Shown one piece after another: positions 35,901-46,900 of a DNA stretch of 64,000 bases. A program made the translations under genes and the position numbers. Where the stretch lies: NCBI GenBank assembly GCA_029718625.1, contig CM056383.1, forward strand, positions 23,227,930 to 23,291,929. The letters run 5' to 3'. The notes under the pieces were generated by a model. The model was given only the letters and a program-made list of their open reading frames with translations. It was not told the DNA's origin and searched no databases. Every line of letters starts with the position of its first letter. Position 1 is the stretch's first letter. Source of the stretch: Synaphobranchus kaupii. Its lineage: Eukaryota; Chordata; Actinopteri; Anguilliformes; Synaphobranchidae.

Positions 35901-36559
35901 TCTTAGCGTGCAAAATAAGGGCTTTTCCTACATTCCTCTCCAGTGTGATCCCCACTGGGGGGTGACAGAAAGCAAGTGACGCAAGGGACCCCTCAAGGCT
36001 ATGCCAACCGTCTGGTTTAAAAGCGCTGACGAGGGTAGAGACGGTCGCTCATTTGCATGTTAGGGAGAGGATACAACTACAGGAAGCACTTAACCTAAAT
36101 GGACAAAAAAGCAAACGGTAATTAAAGAATTAATTCAACGAGCCGTAATCCACACATTTTTATTGGAAGCACAGCTTGTTTATTTCAGGTTTATGCTTCT
36201 CAAATAGCTCTGTTCCCCTCTATTTAGATTAAATGAGCACTTCATTCAAAGTTATTTGCTTCTTTTAGATTTGGTTCATGATTTGCAGTGTTCAGGAGAA
36301 TGCCAGTGCACAATGTGTTCTTTAGTGTTCAGGGAGTTTACCTAAAGAGACAGAAATGATTCTTTATGAAGGATCAGCGTCAAATTGAAAGGACTGGTAA
36401 ATAAGGAACAAAATGGCTGTATTTTAAAATGGCATATGCTCTCTGTTTTTACTTTGACTGGATAAAATAACTACAAAAAAAGTCTTCAGGAATAAAATTT
36501 ATGTTAAAAAGAGATCTGAGAATTACAAATGATTTCCTCTCAGGTTTGATACAAAAGTA
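32110..36559. other. Unannotated AT-rich DNA, possible conserved regulatory content
   Basis: No supportable gene. A GT microsatellite is listed separately. The interval 33780-34020 is dense in homeodomain/POU-like cores (GCTAATTAAATGCATG, TTTGATTAATTG) without repeat structure, a style often seen in conserved non-coding elements. Conservation cannot be judged here. Confidence 0.35.
32914..32956. repeat. (GT)n microsatellite
   Basis: About 21 uninterrupted GT units. The threonine/histidine ORFs on the other strand come from it. Confidence 0.95.
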
Positions 36560-37420
36560 AAACAGAAAGAGTTAAACAGATCCAGGAGGGCGGCGGGGTG
36601 TGGTAGTGAGGGGTGGGCGTGGGTGTGGGGGATGTTTCGTGCAGGGGCGTGGGTGGAAGGGGGATGTTGACGGGGGTGGGGTGGTGGGGAATGTCGTGCC
36701 GTACTGGCTTTCAGAGTTGTGAGCCAGCGAGTCTGCGGCTCCACCCATAGGGCTGTGCCTTTAAAGGTGTGAGAGGATATGCAACTGTGATCACAGTTCT
36801 CTCCACCCACAACCCCTCTCTCTCTCCATGCGCCTCTGTCCCTCTTCCTCCTCAAATTCAAAGTCAAATGCACTTGATTTTCTCGTGTTGCAAAACCATT
36901 AAAATGCACAGATGGCATTAAACAACATCCCTGCCACATGAGAAAGATGAAGAAAAAAGTGAAATCAATCTCTCTCTCTCGTTCTCACTCTCTCCCTCCC
37001 TCCTCTGCCCACACGCCTAGCCGGCCCACTGGCTCCCAGCCCTGTAAACTCAGGATGCGGGACCCCGCCAGGCTCCCTCCCCTCCCCTCCCCCCAGGGGA
37101 CCCCCGGCGCACAGCTCCGCTCTGACCCCGGTCCCCCTCCTCGTATATCCTGTGAGTGGGCCGGGCGCTCGTGGAGAAAGTAACGCGGCACTGACGCCGC
37201 CCCGCGCCAGCGAGCCAGAGGCAGCGGCATCCGCCCTCATCCTGGAAGTCGCAGCCACGCACTTTTCGAACATTCCATTCCCCCCCGCCCCACCTTTGTC
37301 CCTCCACAGCAAAGAGGGCTTCCTGCGCACACTACCTCGGCCTCTGTCACCCCACCCCCACCCCAACACCCGCCCTCGGTGACCCAGCCTCTACGCCCCC
37401 CGACCCCCGAGGTACCTTCC
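36560..37420. other. GC- and CpG-rich block
   Basis: Left part (36590-36700) is G-rich (GGGGTGTGG motifs). Right part (37010-37300) is CpG-enriched with GC-box-like sequence. ORFs on both strands (up to 138 codons) lack known domains and are typical of GC-rich non-coding DNA. Possible promoter or enhancer block. Confidence 0.3.
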
Positions 37421-37664
37421 CATTGCTTCCTGGGGTGCCACCTTCCATGATCTCAGCACCTCACCAGGGTTGATTGAGTCACACAGATTCCTGGGGAAAG
37501 CAGCAGTTGTGGAGGGGACTGATTAAATTCGTAAGGCATGTTTTTTATAGGACAGGAGGGGAAGGCGGGGTGTATACTAACAGAAACGTGTGTCTTAATA
37601 ATAAAAGACTGATATTAATACTAGTTATTACTACTAAGTAGTCTTCTATTAAAATCAACAAGAA

Positions 37665-37760
37665 CAATAATAATAACAATAATGATAATAATAATAATAA
37701 TACATGTGTTATAGTACTTTTCAATGACCCAATGGCACTTTACAATATTGCTTCAAAAAC
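37665..37760 (-). mobile_element. Degenerate retroposon tail, reverse orientation
   Basis: An (AAT)n tract (37665-37702) is followed by GTTATAGTACTTTTCAATGA and CCCAATGGCACTTTAC, which aligns by eye with the reverse complement of the tail at 32047-32109. It is more decayed than that copy. Confidence 0.5.
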
Positions 37761-38228
37761 AATGCTAGAAAAGGCGAATACCGATGAATGAGGGTACAAT
37801 ATTATCTGCTGTCTGTCTGTCCATCTGTTTGCCTGACTGACTTTGAGCCTACGAGCATAGAGGACCTATCTAACCATATCCTCTGCGCTTCAGTGAACAA
37901 AAGAATAGGGACCCCACCCTCTGTGTCCAGTGTGAATTAACCCCACCGTCGCGCACGGAAGGCGTAGCGCCAAGACACAGTCCCGGTACACTCAGAACTG
38001 TCCACTCAGCAGCTAATCCATTCTGTCGCCTCTATCGGGTCGGCGATGATGGAAAGAGTTCTGTCTGCAGGAGATTGAGTTCATTGATATTGTGCAAGGC
38101 TGGAACTGGCTATGGATTGGGCAATCAGTCATACAGATGAACCACCCTTCACTCCCCAGCCCAACTCCCTCTGTCTCAAAAAAGAAAGTTAGGGGCAGGT
38201 GGCGGCGATGACAATGTTCCAAGACTAA
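37761..38228. other. Unannotated DNA
   Basis: A (GTCT)n stretch at about 37811-37825 and otherwise nothing supportable. The last three bases (TAA) are the target duplication of the next element. Confidence 0.4.
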
Positions 38229-38390
38229 GGGTCTGATTTAATAAGAACTATAAAACGTTTTAGCATGCGCAAAACCAATAACATAACCAATGGTCATGGT
38301 ATGTGTTTTGCACCAAACGTTGGTTGTGTTATTAATTTTGCGTGTGCTAAAAGGTTTTGCGCATGCTAAAGGTCTTAGTAAATCAGGCCC
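38229..38390. mobile_element. PIF/Harbinger-type MITE, 162 bp, complete
   Basis: Inverted ends GGGTCTGATTTAATAAGA and the complement of TCTTAGTAAATCAGGCCC share about 35 bp including TTTAGCATGCGCAAAAC. The element is flanked by direct TAA copies (38226-38228 and 38391-38393). A 3-bp TWA duplication with a GGG-starting end is the PIF/Harbinger pattern. It encodes nothing and needs an enzyme from elsewhere. Confidence 0.85.
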
Positions 38391-39574
38391 TAAATGTAAT
38401 TTTGATTAAAGTTAAATAAAATAAATATAAAAGCCATGTCAGTTAACTGAACAGAATGGAGTATATCAGTTTTCAATCATTGTACAATTCAAAATATCAC
38501 TGTAGCATTAAGGTACCCCAATTAACTGAATCTGATGCTATATATATTCGAATATATACTGTAGATCGAATAGCATTGTGAATGACCTCATAATGTCCTA
38601 CATTAAACACATAGCGCCCTATTCAGACTTACGCAGATTTATGCTCTTGCTCCTCTCCCCTTGGGAGGTGTTTTCCTGCACAGGGAAATGTAAATCTGCT
38701 CAGGTTAAGCACATGTCCATGAGTGGGCAAAAATACTGCCATTGAAAATCTTACACTGCATTTCTAATATCTCCCCTAAACATAGATGACAATTATGAAT
38801 AACTAAATTAAAGCACTTGTGAAATCAATAAGCCGCTTTTGTACGGTTAAATATTTTATAAGGAGTTACCATAAAACGGAAAGTGTTAAAAATACTCAGT
38901 TTACGTATTGATTTTCTATTTGACCACCAAGATTGGAGTGCATTCTTGTGGCTTTCCCCATGGAAAGCTTGTGTGTTCAAATGAGGGGCAAATTCATTAT
39001 TTAAAAAAAAGCTGAAAAGCACCTCAAAGACAGGTGTTTAACTCCCTGCACTTTACATTTTGAAAGCACAAATGTACGATATTACAAATTATTGTCAGAT
39101 GAGCGTTAACTTAGACCACTTAGCCACCGCAAATGCCTGATTTGCAGAACCACTTTGCAGCAGCAGCAGCAGGCTAGCTGTCAGGGTGTGACACTTCTCA
39201 ACATAACCACAAGTTTGTGGTTTGTACCACTACTGTATATATGCAGGTAGGGCCAAGTTGCATTAAATAATTTAGGAAAGTTTGGATAGCATTGCTTTGG
39301 AATAGAGCTAGTTTATTTAGTGTGAGCTACGATAGGCAATATTGTTAGTTGTAACTTGGCCACATTTTGATATCAAGACTTTTAAAGGTAGGCCTAGTTT
39401 TTGCAAGTTGGAATTAAAAACCTATGGATAGCGCTATGTAGGCTATGCGTGAGTAACTTGGCTTTTTTTTAACGTCGTAGACGTTTTTGATCTGATACAT
39501 ATATACAGTATATACACCCACACAAACACAATATTCTGGACTACAAAAAAGTCTGGCAAACAACACGTTACCAT
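38391..39574. other. Unannotated AT-rich DNA
   Basis: The segment near 38612-38700 (GCGCCCTATTCAGACTTACG) looks like one end of another short transposon, but I cannot find its partner. No genes. Confidence 0.35.
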
Positions 39575-39578
39575 TTAA

Positions 39579-40112
39579 CCCTTTCATGCATGGAGTCCAC
39601 TTCAGTGGACAGCCTTTTCAAAGTCTATTTTAATATCGTCAAAAACTTTTGTGATCTACAAAAAATATCAGAGCAAATTCCTTGCACCTTTGCCTAAATT
39701 TTGATATGCTCCATCTTGTTACATTTTATTGGCTTTTCTAGTTTTGATACAGTGAAGGTCAAAATGGCAGGTGGAGGTGGAAACATACAAACTCCCTCTG
39801 ATATAGCTGTGAAAACCTTCTATTCCTAGAGAACAGAGCATGTTAAAAAATATATTTTATTAGGGAAGATGCAAGGAGCAGAATTAGTTATATTTGTAAC
39901 AAAAAATGACCGTAGTTCTTGTATTGTATACAAAAAACCTTCTGTCCACTGAAGTGGACATCATGCATTAAGACTTGTAATCTGCATGTGTGGTCTATGT
40001 TTTCAAGGGGCCATTTGGGGCACATTGCTGTGACCTAGGCAGGTGAAACACATGCGGAATTTGATGTGAAAAAAATATTGCTCTGTTTTGTAATAATTCA
40101 TGCATGAAAGGG
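39579..40112. mobile_element. piggyBac-type non-autonomous element, 534 bp
   Basis: Begins CCCTTTCATGCATG and ends with its exact complement CATGCATGAAAGGG. TTAA lies on both sides (39575-39578 and 40113-40116). A TTAA target and CCC/GGG ends are the piggyBac hallmark. Subterminal copies of GTCCACTTCAGTGGAC occur at 39595-39610 and, as GTCCACTGAAGTGGAC, at 39944-39959. The second lies about 150 bp inside the right end, so the right end may have been rebuilt or duplicated. No transposase ORF. Confidence 0.9.
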
Positions 40113-40116
40113 TTAA

Positions 40117-41043
40117 AAAACTGAGGTATTAAGTGATAGCAGCACTATTGTTTTTACTTAGAAAATGTGTGATGTTGTGTAATTATGATCATTAATCCAA
40201 TTATCTTAATCGGAGACGGGAAAATAACTAGTGAGTGAATTGTTAGAAAAATTAAAGGAACCATAAAACTAATAGTGAATTATTTGCTAGTGAGATCTAA
40301 CTAACTATATCTAACTTTGATGAGGGTAGCTAGCTAATGTTAGCTAGCAAGAAACCGTTTTTTAGCTGACTGCGACTGTTACGTCACTGTAGGTAGATCA
40401 CTTTCAACCTGGCTAAAATAGTGTCTTTTTAAAATTGGGATCATCTCAAAACTATGAACGTAACCAACCAGATTCCCCATCCCAGTAACAAGTCATTAGA
40501 TGTTATTGTAGATACAAATCCGTGGCTCTGATATTACAACCCAACCTTTTTTTGTGAGGTTCACTGGAGTGTAAAAATGCACGTATATCAGTCTGAATGT
40601 GCTTATCTTGGTCTAACAGGGGATACACCCTCACTCTCTGACCATGCGTGTATCGAGCTCCTCTTCTCTTGTACACTGTTTAAATGGCTCTAAATTAGCT
40701 TAAACCGCCGAAAACTGCAATTTGGAATTGAGTTGACTCTGCGTGTATGCTTTTCAAGATTCCATAACAGACTAGACTCCATAACCAAGCATAACAAGCA
40801 TAACCAAACACATTATTGTGACACTGCAACTGCTATTCTACTGTTCATGGACATGCCCAATTCAAACAAACAAACAACGAGTTATTGGTTACCTATGAAT
40901 CTATTATATTTAAGGGTGAGCTACTAAATCACATCAGTAGATAAAATCAGCTGAGCCGCATCTTAGAGAGAACAGCCAATCAAACACTTCAGCACTGAAG
41001 CTTTCTTATAAGCAGTTGTCTCCTTTCACGCTCTTTCTCTCTC
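40117..41043. other. Unannotated AT-rich DNA
   Basis: No gene. GCTAGCTAATGTTAGCTAGC near 40329 is nearly palindromic and similar to blocks at 10440-10520. No further structure. Confidence 0.4.
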
Positions 41044-41118
41044 TCACACACACATACAAACAGCGTACTCACCTGTACACTCACCAACACATTCTTACTT
41101 ACTCTCGCACACACATGC

Positions 41119-41164
<46 letters not shown>

Positions 41165-41180
41165 ACGCACACACACACAC
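41044..41180. repeat. CA-rich microsatellite
   Basis: Interrupted CA repeat with a pure core at about 41123-41153. The histidine/threonine and valine/cysteine ORFs across it are artefacts. Confidence 0.92.
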
Positions 41181-41533
41181 CGAGCAGCAGCGCTGTCTCT
41201 GTTTTGGCTTTTGAGGAGGGTGAGTCACAGGTCCCCAGCCCACACGCCCCATCCCGCCCTGCCACAGGTGTGGGTGTCGAAGCCTCCCTGGCAGAGCACT
41301 TCAAGCGCGGCTCAGATCCACAGCGCAGAGACCGCAGCCCATATGCCGGGAGCCTTTATTCTCCCACACGCAGCCTGCCCACGACTGAAGCCCACACTGA
41401 TGATGTCATCTGCCTTATGTTAGTGGAGGGAGGAGTCATGCGGGGGAGTGTGTGGGTGGCTGTTTTCTATTTGCTGTTCATCTTTTGTTTGTGAATAACA
41501 ATGTGTTTCATTTATTTATTTTATTTTTTTGGA

Positions 41534-41548
41534 GGGGGGGGGGGGGGG
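41534..41548. repeat. G15 homopolymer
   Basis: Fifteen consecutive G residues. Confidence 0.85.
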
Positions 41549-42944
41549 TATGGCTTTTTGTGAACCTATTGAGAAGTGCTTGCTAATATCATAAACAACC
41601 TTCTGGAAAATAGAAAGCAAATTAATTGCCAAATAGAAGGGAAGGAATATTTTTGAGGAATATAATAATGCATTGTCTAGAGCAGTAAAAATAAATGATA
41701 AAAATTCAATAACAAAAACACTGAAATAATTTTTAGTGTGAATTCTTTGTGCCACAAAAGATTTTTAATTAAAATGTAATTAATGAATTGCTTGCTTTTC
41801 GCAATGAATGCTGGATGCATCACTGCCACTTACCAGGCCACCTGCAGAGCCTTTCCATTCCACAGTATGATGAACAGTTTTCATTGCGCCAACGAGCCAA
41901 AAGGTATTTGACATAACAGCCACAAAATTGTCGCCGGGGCTATAAAACTGTTTGTGTTTAGGGTACGAAAATGTCCTGCAAAGTAAGCACCCATAATGTG
42001 TGTGCGGTACTATAAGATCAGACTTGACACCAGAGCCAGGCAAAGCGTTTATTCCTTTGATAGGGTAGCAAATGCAGCAACACGGTTAACATGAGAAACA
42101 GACAAACACAGCATTTCACCTTACACTGGAGCAGTACAGCGCTGGCTACACAGAGTTCCACTATGAGGCGTGACTTAATCCTCATTTTTGCATTGTACTC
42201 GTCTCAGTTCAAAATATGTTCCATCATAAATATGCATACAGCACTCAGACAAGCTCTTTGCTTCTGGGAGATGCCTTTTCATTACTGTTCAGCTATTTTA
42301 AAGGAAATACTTTCCTTGGCCAGGCTAAAGAGACGATGGAAATCATCCTCCAGAGTTGGGGGTCAATACCATTTCAATTCAGTCAACTCAGGACTGGAAT
42401 TTAAGTTCAGTTAACGAATTGAAAAATACCCACAGTGTTCTATGGGGATTTTCCATTTCATTAATTTAATTTCAATTCATTTCTTGCATAGACTGACCCC
42501 CAACCCTGTCGCCCATATTCACAGCAATGTACAGCCACAAAGCACACGTCTACCATTCAGAAGACGTGGTTGGGTTGTGAAATTCAAAATACAAAAAAAC
42601 ATAAAACCGTTAAACGGTATGCGCTATGAAAGGAGACAGGACAGCAGGATGATGATCTGTGAAGCCTGCTGCTTATATTAATCAAGGCGGAGGGTGGGGG
42701 GGTTGATCCATGCCCATCTGTGGGCGTAATGCTCTTTCCTTTGACTGGGCCTACAGCTCTCCAGCACCCCTGAAGTGGCTCTCCACCTCTTTCTGTTTCA
42801 GGCTTTTACCTTCCCTGACAGGCATGGTTGCTTTTATCTCTCTCAGTCTTTCTCACCTCTTACTCTCCGTGTTCATTCTCCCCCTACACAGTAAAATGTT
42901 TCCTTGTTTATATCACTCCAGTACATTTTACTGGGATATTAAAT
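41549..42944. other. Unannotated DNA
   Basis: No supportable gene. A small inverted pair ACAGTAAAATG/CATTTTACTGG lies at about 42889-42932, related in motif to the decayed repeats at 26.6, 45.1 and 58.7 kb. Confidence 0.4.
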
Positions 42945-43222
42945 TTTTTATTTAAACTTTATTTAGCCAGGTAGGGCAACCGAGAACCATGTGATCTTTT
43001 GCAGTGACAACCTGGGAAACCGAAGTGGAAAGGAATGCAAGGGATTGTGTAGCTAAGCTATTGTAGGGAGTGATGAGGTGGACAGATGTAGTGAGCCAAG
43101 TTCATGAGACTTTTCCCAGGTCAACAAGGATGACACTCTTTAATGACCACAGGGAATCAGGAGCTTAATTTAACATCTCGAAAGATGGCACCGTCTACAG
43201 CACAATACCCCAATCAATACCT
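42945..43222. repeat. Decayed fish dispersed repeat
   Basis: Two blocks resemble repeats seen throughout fish genomes: TTTATTTAGCCAGGTAGGGC near the start, and ACATCTCGAAAGATGGCACC followed by GTCTACAGCACAATACCCC near the end. They may be one interrupted element. Class is not assigned. Confidence 0.45.
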
Positions 43223-43229
43223 TCCAGTA

Positions 43230-43990
43230 GCAGAGATGGGCAACACCATTCCTGGAGGGCAGGTGTGCATGCAGCCATTTGCACCAATTGCCCTTGTTCA
43301 ATTACCTAATTAGCTGTATATATCAACACCAGCTCAACCATAGGTTAGACCATGGTGAAACGTTTAACACACAGACACAAGAACAGTCTTCAGCTGTTAT
43401 TCATGGGCTTATCAATAAATGAGCAGAGTGGGACAATAATTAAGAGCAGAAGTAGGCATTAAACCCAGAAACAGATATGCACTTTTGCCAACCTTAGCTT
43501 CGGTATGAAAGGCAGGACACGGGCTACTCTACGCAGCATAGTCAGTGACTGATCCTCGATTTTGTCATGTGTTTAACTAGCTGAAATTTCCTGTATCGAC
43601 ACCCTAATGTGGTGCTCCAAGTCTTACAACTGCCCTCATGCAGAAATGATGTTACATATTATATATTCAGGGGAATGTATATTAGAACCAAAGAACTCAG
43701 GAAGTATCTTCATTTCATGAGCTAGATTCATGCAAGAAGACCATTGCTCGGTTCTCACAGGTACATTTGTAATGGTGAATATTAAATTACAAATAAAACG
43801 TTACTTAAAACATTTTGTGACATAGTATTTAAGAGCATGTGCAAGATTTGGAGCCCATCATTGAGCTATCGATTCAGGAGTTAACATACTGGGTTAACCC
43901 AGCGTAATTACAATTACGTTATATTCACTAGCCAGTTGCGAAGACCTGCAGACACTACAGCCCTCCAGGACTGGAGTTTGACACCCCTGC
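43230..43990. mobile_element. About 760-bp terminal-inverted-repeat element
   Basis: The 31-bp ends (43230-43260 and 43960-43990) are inverted copies with about 24 matches, sharing TCCTGGAGGGC and a GCAG(A/G)G(A/G)TG start. The CCTGGAGGGC / GGGTGTCAAACTCCAG type end is a frequent non-autonomous fish DNA transposon terminus. No target duplication is clear and no transposase is encoded. It is related in end sequence to the 24557 element. Confidence 0.7.
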
Positions 43991-46900
43991 ACTAAACAGT
44001 TATGTAAAAGGTAATGTCATCTTTAAATTGAGAAAGCAAAGAAGACAACTTGTTTTTACCTGCCAGGGTTCATCTTACACCGCAACTGGGTCCCACCCAG
44101 GTCCAAATTCGTCATCGCTGGTTCTTCAGCTATACAACCAGAGAGAAAATGTGCTTAATTCACTCCCCACATAATTGTGACTTCAGAAGAATTTTAAAAA
44201 AAAGAAACATATTAAACAGATCTCTTGATAAATAATCCAAATTATCAAAATGTCAGAAACTATGTTTTTTATAATAATAATGAATAGGTCTCTTGATAGG
44301 ATAAACTTCAAAAACATGTTCTAAAAATCATTTTGAATTGAAATTTCAATAATTATTTTTTCATTGTTGCCTATTTAGCAGAGTGCCTGTGTCTTTGAAA
44401 AATGGCGCGTTACAGTGTTCTGTCTTTGCAAAAAAAATGTTTTGATCATTTTTTAAAGCTGAATCTGAAAAGGAGAATTCTCTTTGTAAGTCAGTGAAGC
44501 CCGAGGTGCAATACTGAGTGTGCCACAAAGGACACAGACACTGTACAGATAGATATAGATCTCTCTCATATGGCCCTGAGGTCTTTACATAGAGAAGGTC
44601 CCATCTCACCAGCCCCCCCCCCCCCCAACCCCCAAAAAAACACCATTCTAATTCCTGTTGAATTCATAACATAGAAACACTACCTCAAGCAGAGTCTCCT
44701 AAGATCAAAACTTGCAGTAGCCTTGAGGTAAACTGTAAGACCTGCTTCCCAGAGGAGAGCTCAGGAAGCAATCCCAGTTTTGCATGTTCATCTAAAGGGA
44801 TCTGGCATTGCACCACAACCTCCGGCTGTTTAGGTGTTCTCTGGCCCTTTGGGCCTTACGAGACGTCCCCACCTAAGGGACTGAGAGTGACCTGTCAATG
44901 AGGAGGTTCTGCTACATCACGTGTGCACACACCTCAAGGCAGTCTATGCAATGTGATGTTACAAGGTCCATGAACATCAGCTGAGCAACTGGCATAGCAA
45001 GGATGGCTCCTGTAGTTTTAACATGTAAAACACAGAGGAAGGATGCAAACAATTGGCACACAGTAAATGTAAATGTTTGGTGTTAATTTGACTCTAACAG
45101 TGTTTATATGAATCCAAGAGGGATTAAATGTACTCTAACAGAGTAAAATGCAGAGTTGATTTAACGTTTTACTGCGTTTCTTTCTCATAAAGCATCAGTG
45201 GCTATGTGCTTGCTTCCTTGGCTGTTCATAATATGACTTTATTACATTTACCTCCTTATAAATATTTACTTCAGGTTTTGAACAGGGGTAAAAATAGGGT
45301 AGGAGATCCTATTTGTTGAAATTCTGATACTTTAATTTAAGATGTCAAATTTGTCACAGCACACAGGTTAGAAGTCCATCGTTATGTAATCTGTACACTG
45401 CACGTGCACGCACACACACATGCAAATTTTAAAAATGAAATTTAAAAACGAAATTAGTAAAATTAGCTTTTTAGCTTTCATCTAATACAGGAATGACACT
45501 TGCCACTGTGTGAAAAAAATCTGACGGTTCAATCTCAATCAGCAAATAATTGAAATAACACAATTTCTCACAGAGAAAGATGCCTGTAAAAGTGTTTGTG
45601 TGGCCACAAGTACTTTTCTGGCTTCAAACGTTTGGTTTGATCCCACCATTTTAGGAATCCTGTTCATGTTCATGTCCTGCATTTTGCCAAAGGATAACTA
45701 TCCTGAATTAGTCATTTCCAAGAGAGTGGACTATTTGTGCAGTAATATTACTCTTTAAAAAGACAAAAGAAAAGGATTCATTGGAAATATAACTTACATT
45801 TTCTCTGTGTGCTGTTAGTGATAGTCCATTAATTTTTTCAACAAACATTCAGAATTTGAAATTTGATGCAGCTCTACCACTATTAAAACCCTCAATACAA
45901 GAGGCAGTTTACATAATTATTCTTGTACATGCATTAGTATTAATGTACATAAAAAGTCACAGTCCTACGCTTTCACTGCACTGATTGTTTCCCTGGAAAA
46001 TTTACCAATTATGTTACGTACAGAGATCTGGTGATGACATATTGATGACATATTCATGTCATGTGATGAAATATTCCCAGAATGTATGAATGTCCACAGT
46101 ACCATGAACAAAGCAACACGTGAACTTAAATTAAAAACACAGAAAACAATATTTAGAGCCAATATGTGTAGCAGTGATCTGTAGCTACCCTCTAATGATA
46201 ATGAAAAGTATTGCAAATTTTCAAAAGCACAAGTGCAGATGCAAGTCACGTGATGATGTCCAATACGTAACCACTTGAGTCGACCATAACTTGTGTGTTG
46301 TGCTCCACGTGACATGTATTGAATACAGTCTAAAGCAATTTAAATGCTGGCGCAGAGTGGTTTTGCATTCGTGGCATGTTGTGGAAATGTGACCACTCTA
46401 AAATAACACAGATCACCCTAGCTACAGTCAGTTAAGCACATCTGTAGCAGTACAAATATTTATTAAATGTTCATTTTCATGCACTGCATTGCCAAATTAC
46501 AAAAAGGAGAACATCTTAACAGTCTTACGGAACATGGTGTTGTCTGGTTTAATGCCTGTCTTCAATCATTGCCAGATATTGGGTGTTGTTCCTCTTGTTC
46601 AAAACCAACCCATATTTCAAATGTACTGTAACACTGAGATTGTGTTGCAGAAGAAAAACACAATGTACAGATAACAATAGCTTAACTACACAATTACCAT
46701 TACTTAATTCATTATATGACAATCAGTAATTAAATGGTTGATACATTTCTATTAATAGTTATTTATGTATAATTAACATATTTTTCCAACCACGAGTGGC
46801 GATACTCATTCATTCATTCATTTTTAAAAATGGAATAAAAAATTAGATTTGTTTGTAAAGATTGCAAAGCACTGAAAGAGCTGTGATTCTTGAGACTGAT

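Noticed and set aside
36523..37382. ORFs of 76-138 codons on both strands
   Set aside because: Mutually overlapping, low-complexity and driven by GC content.
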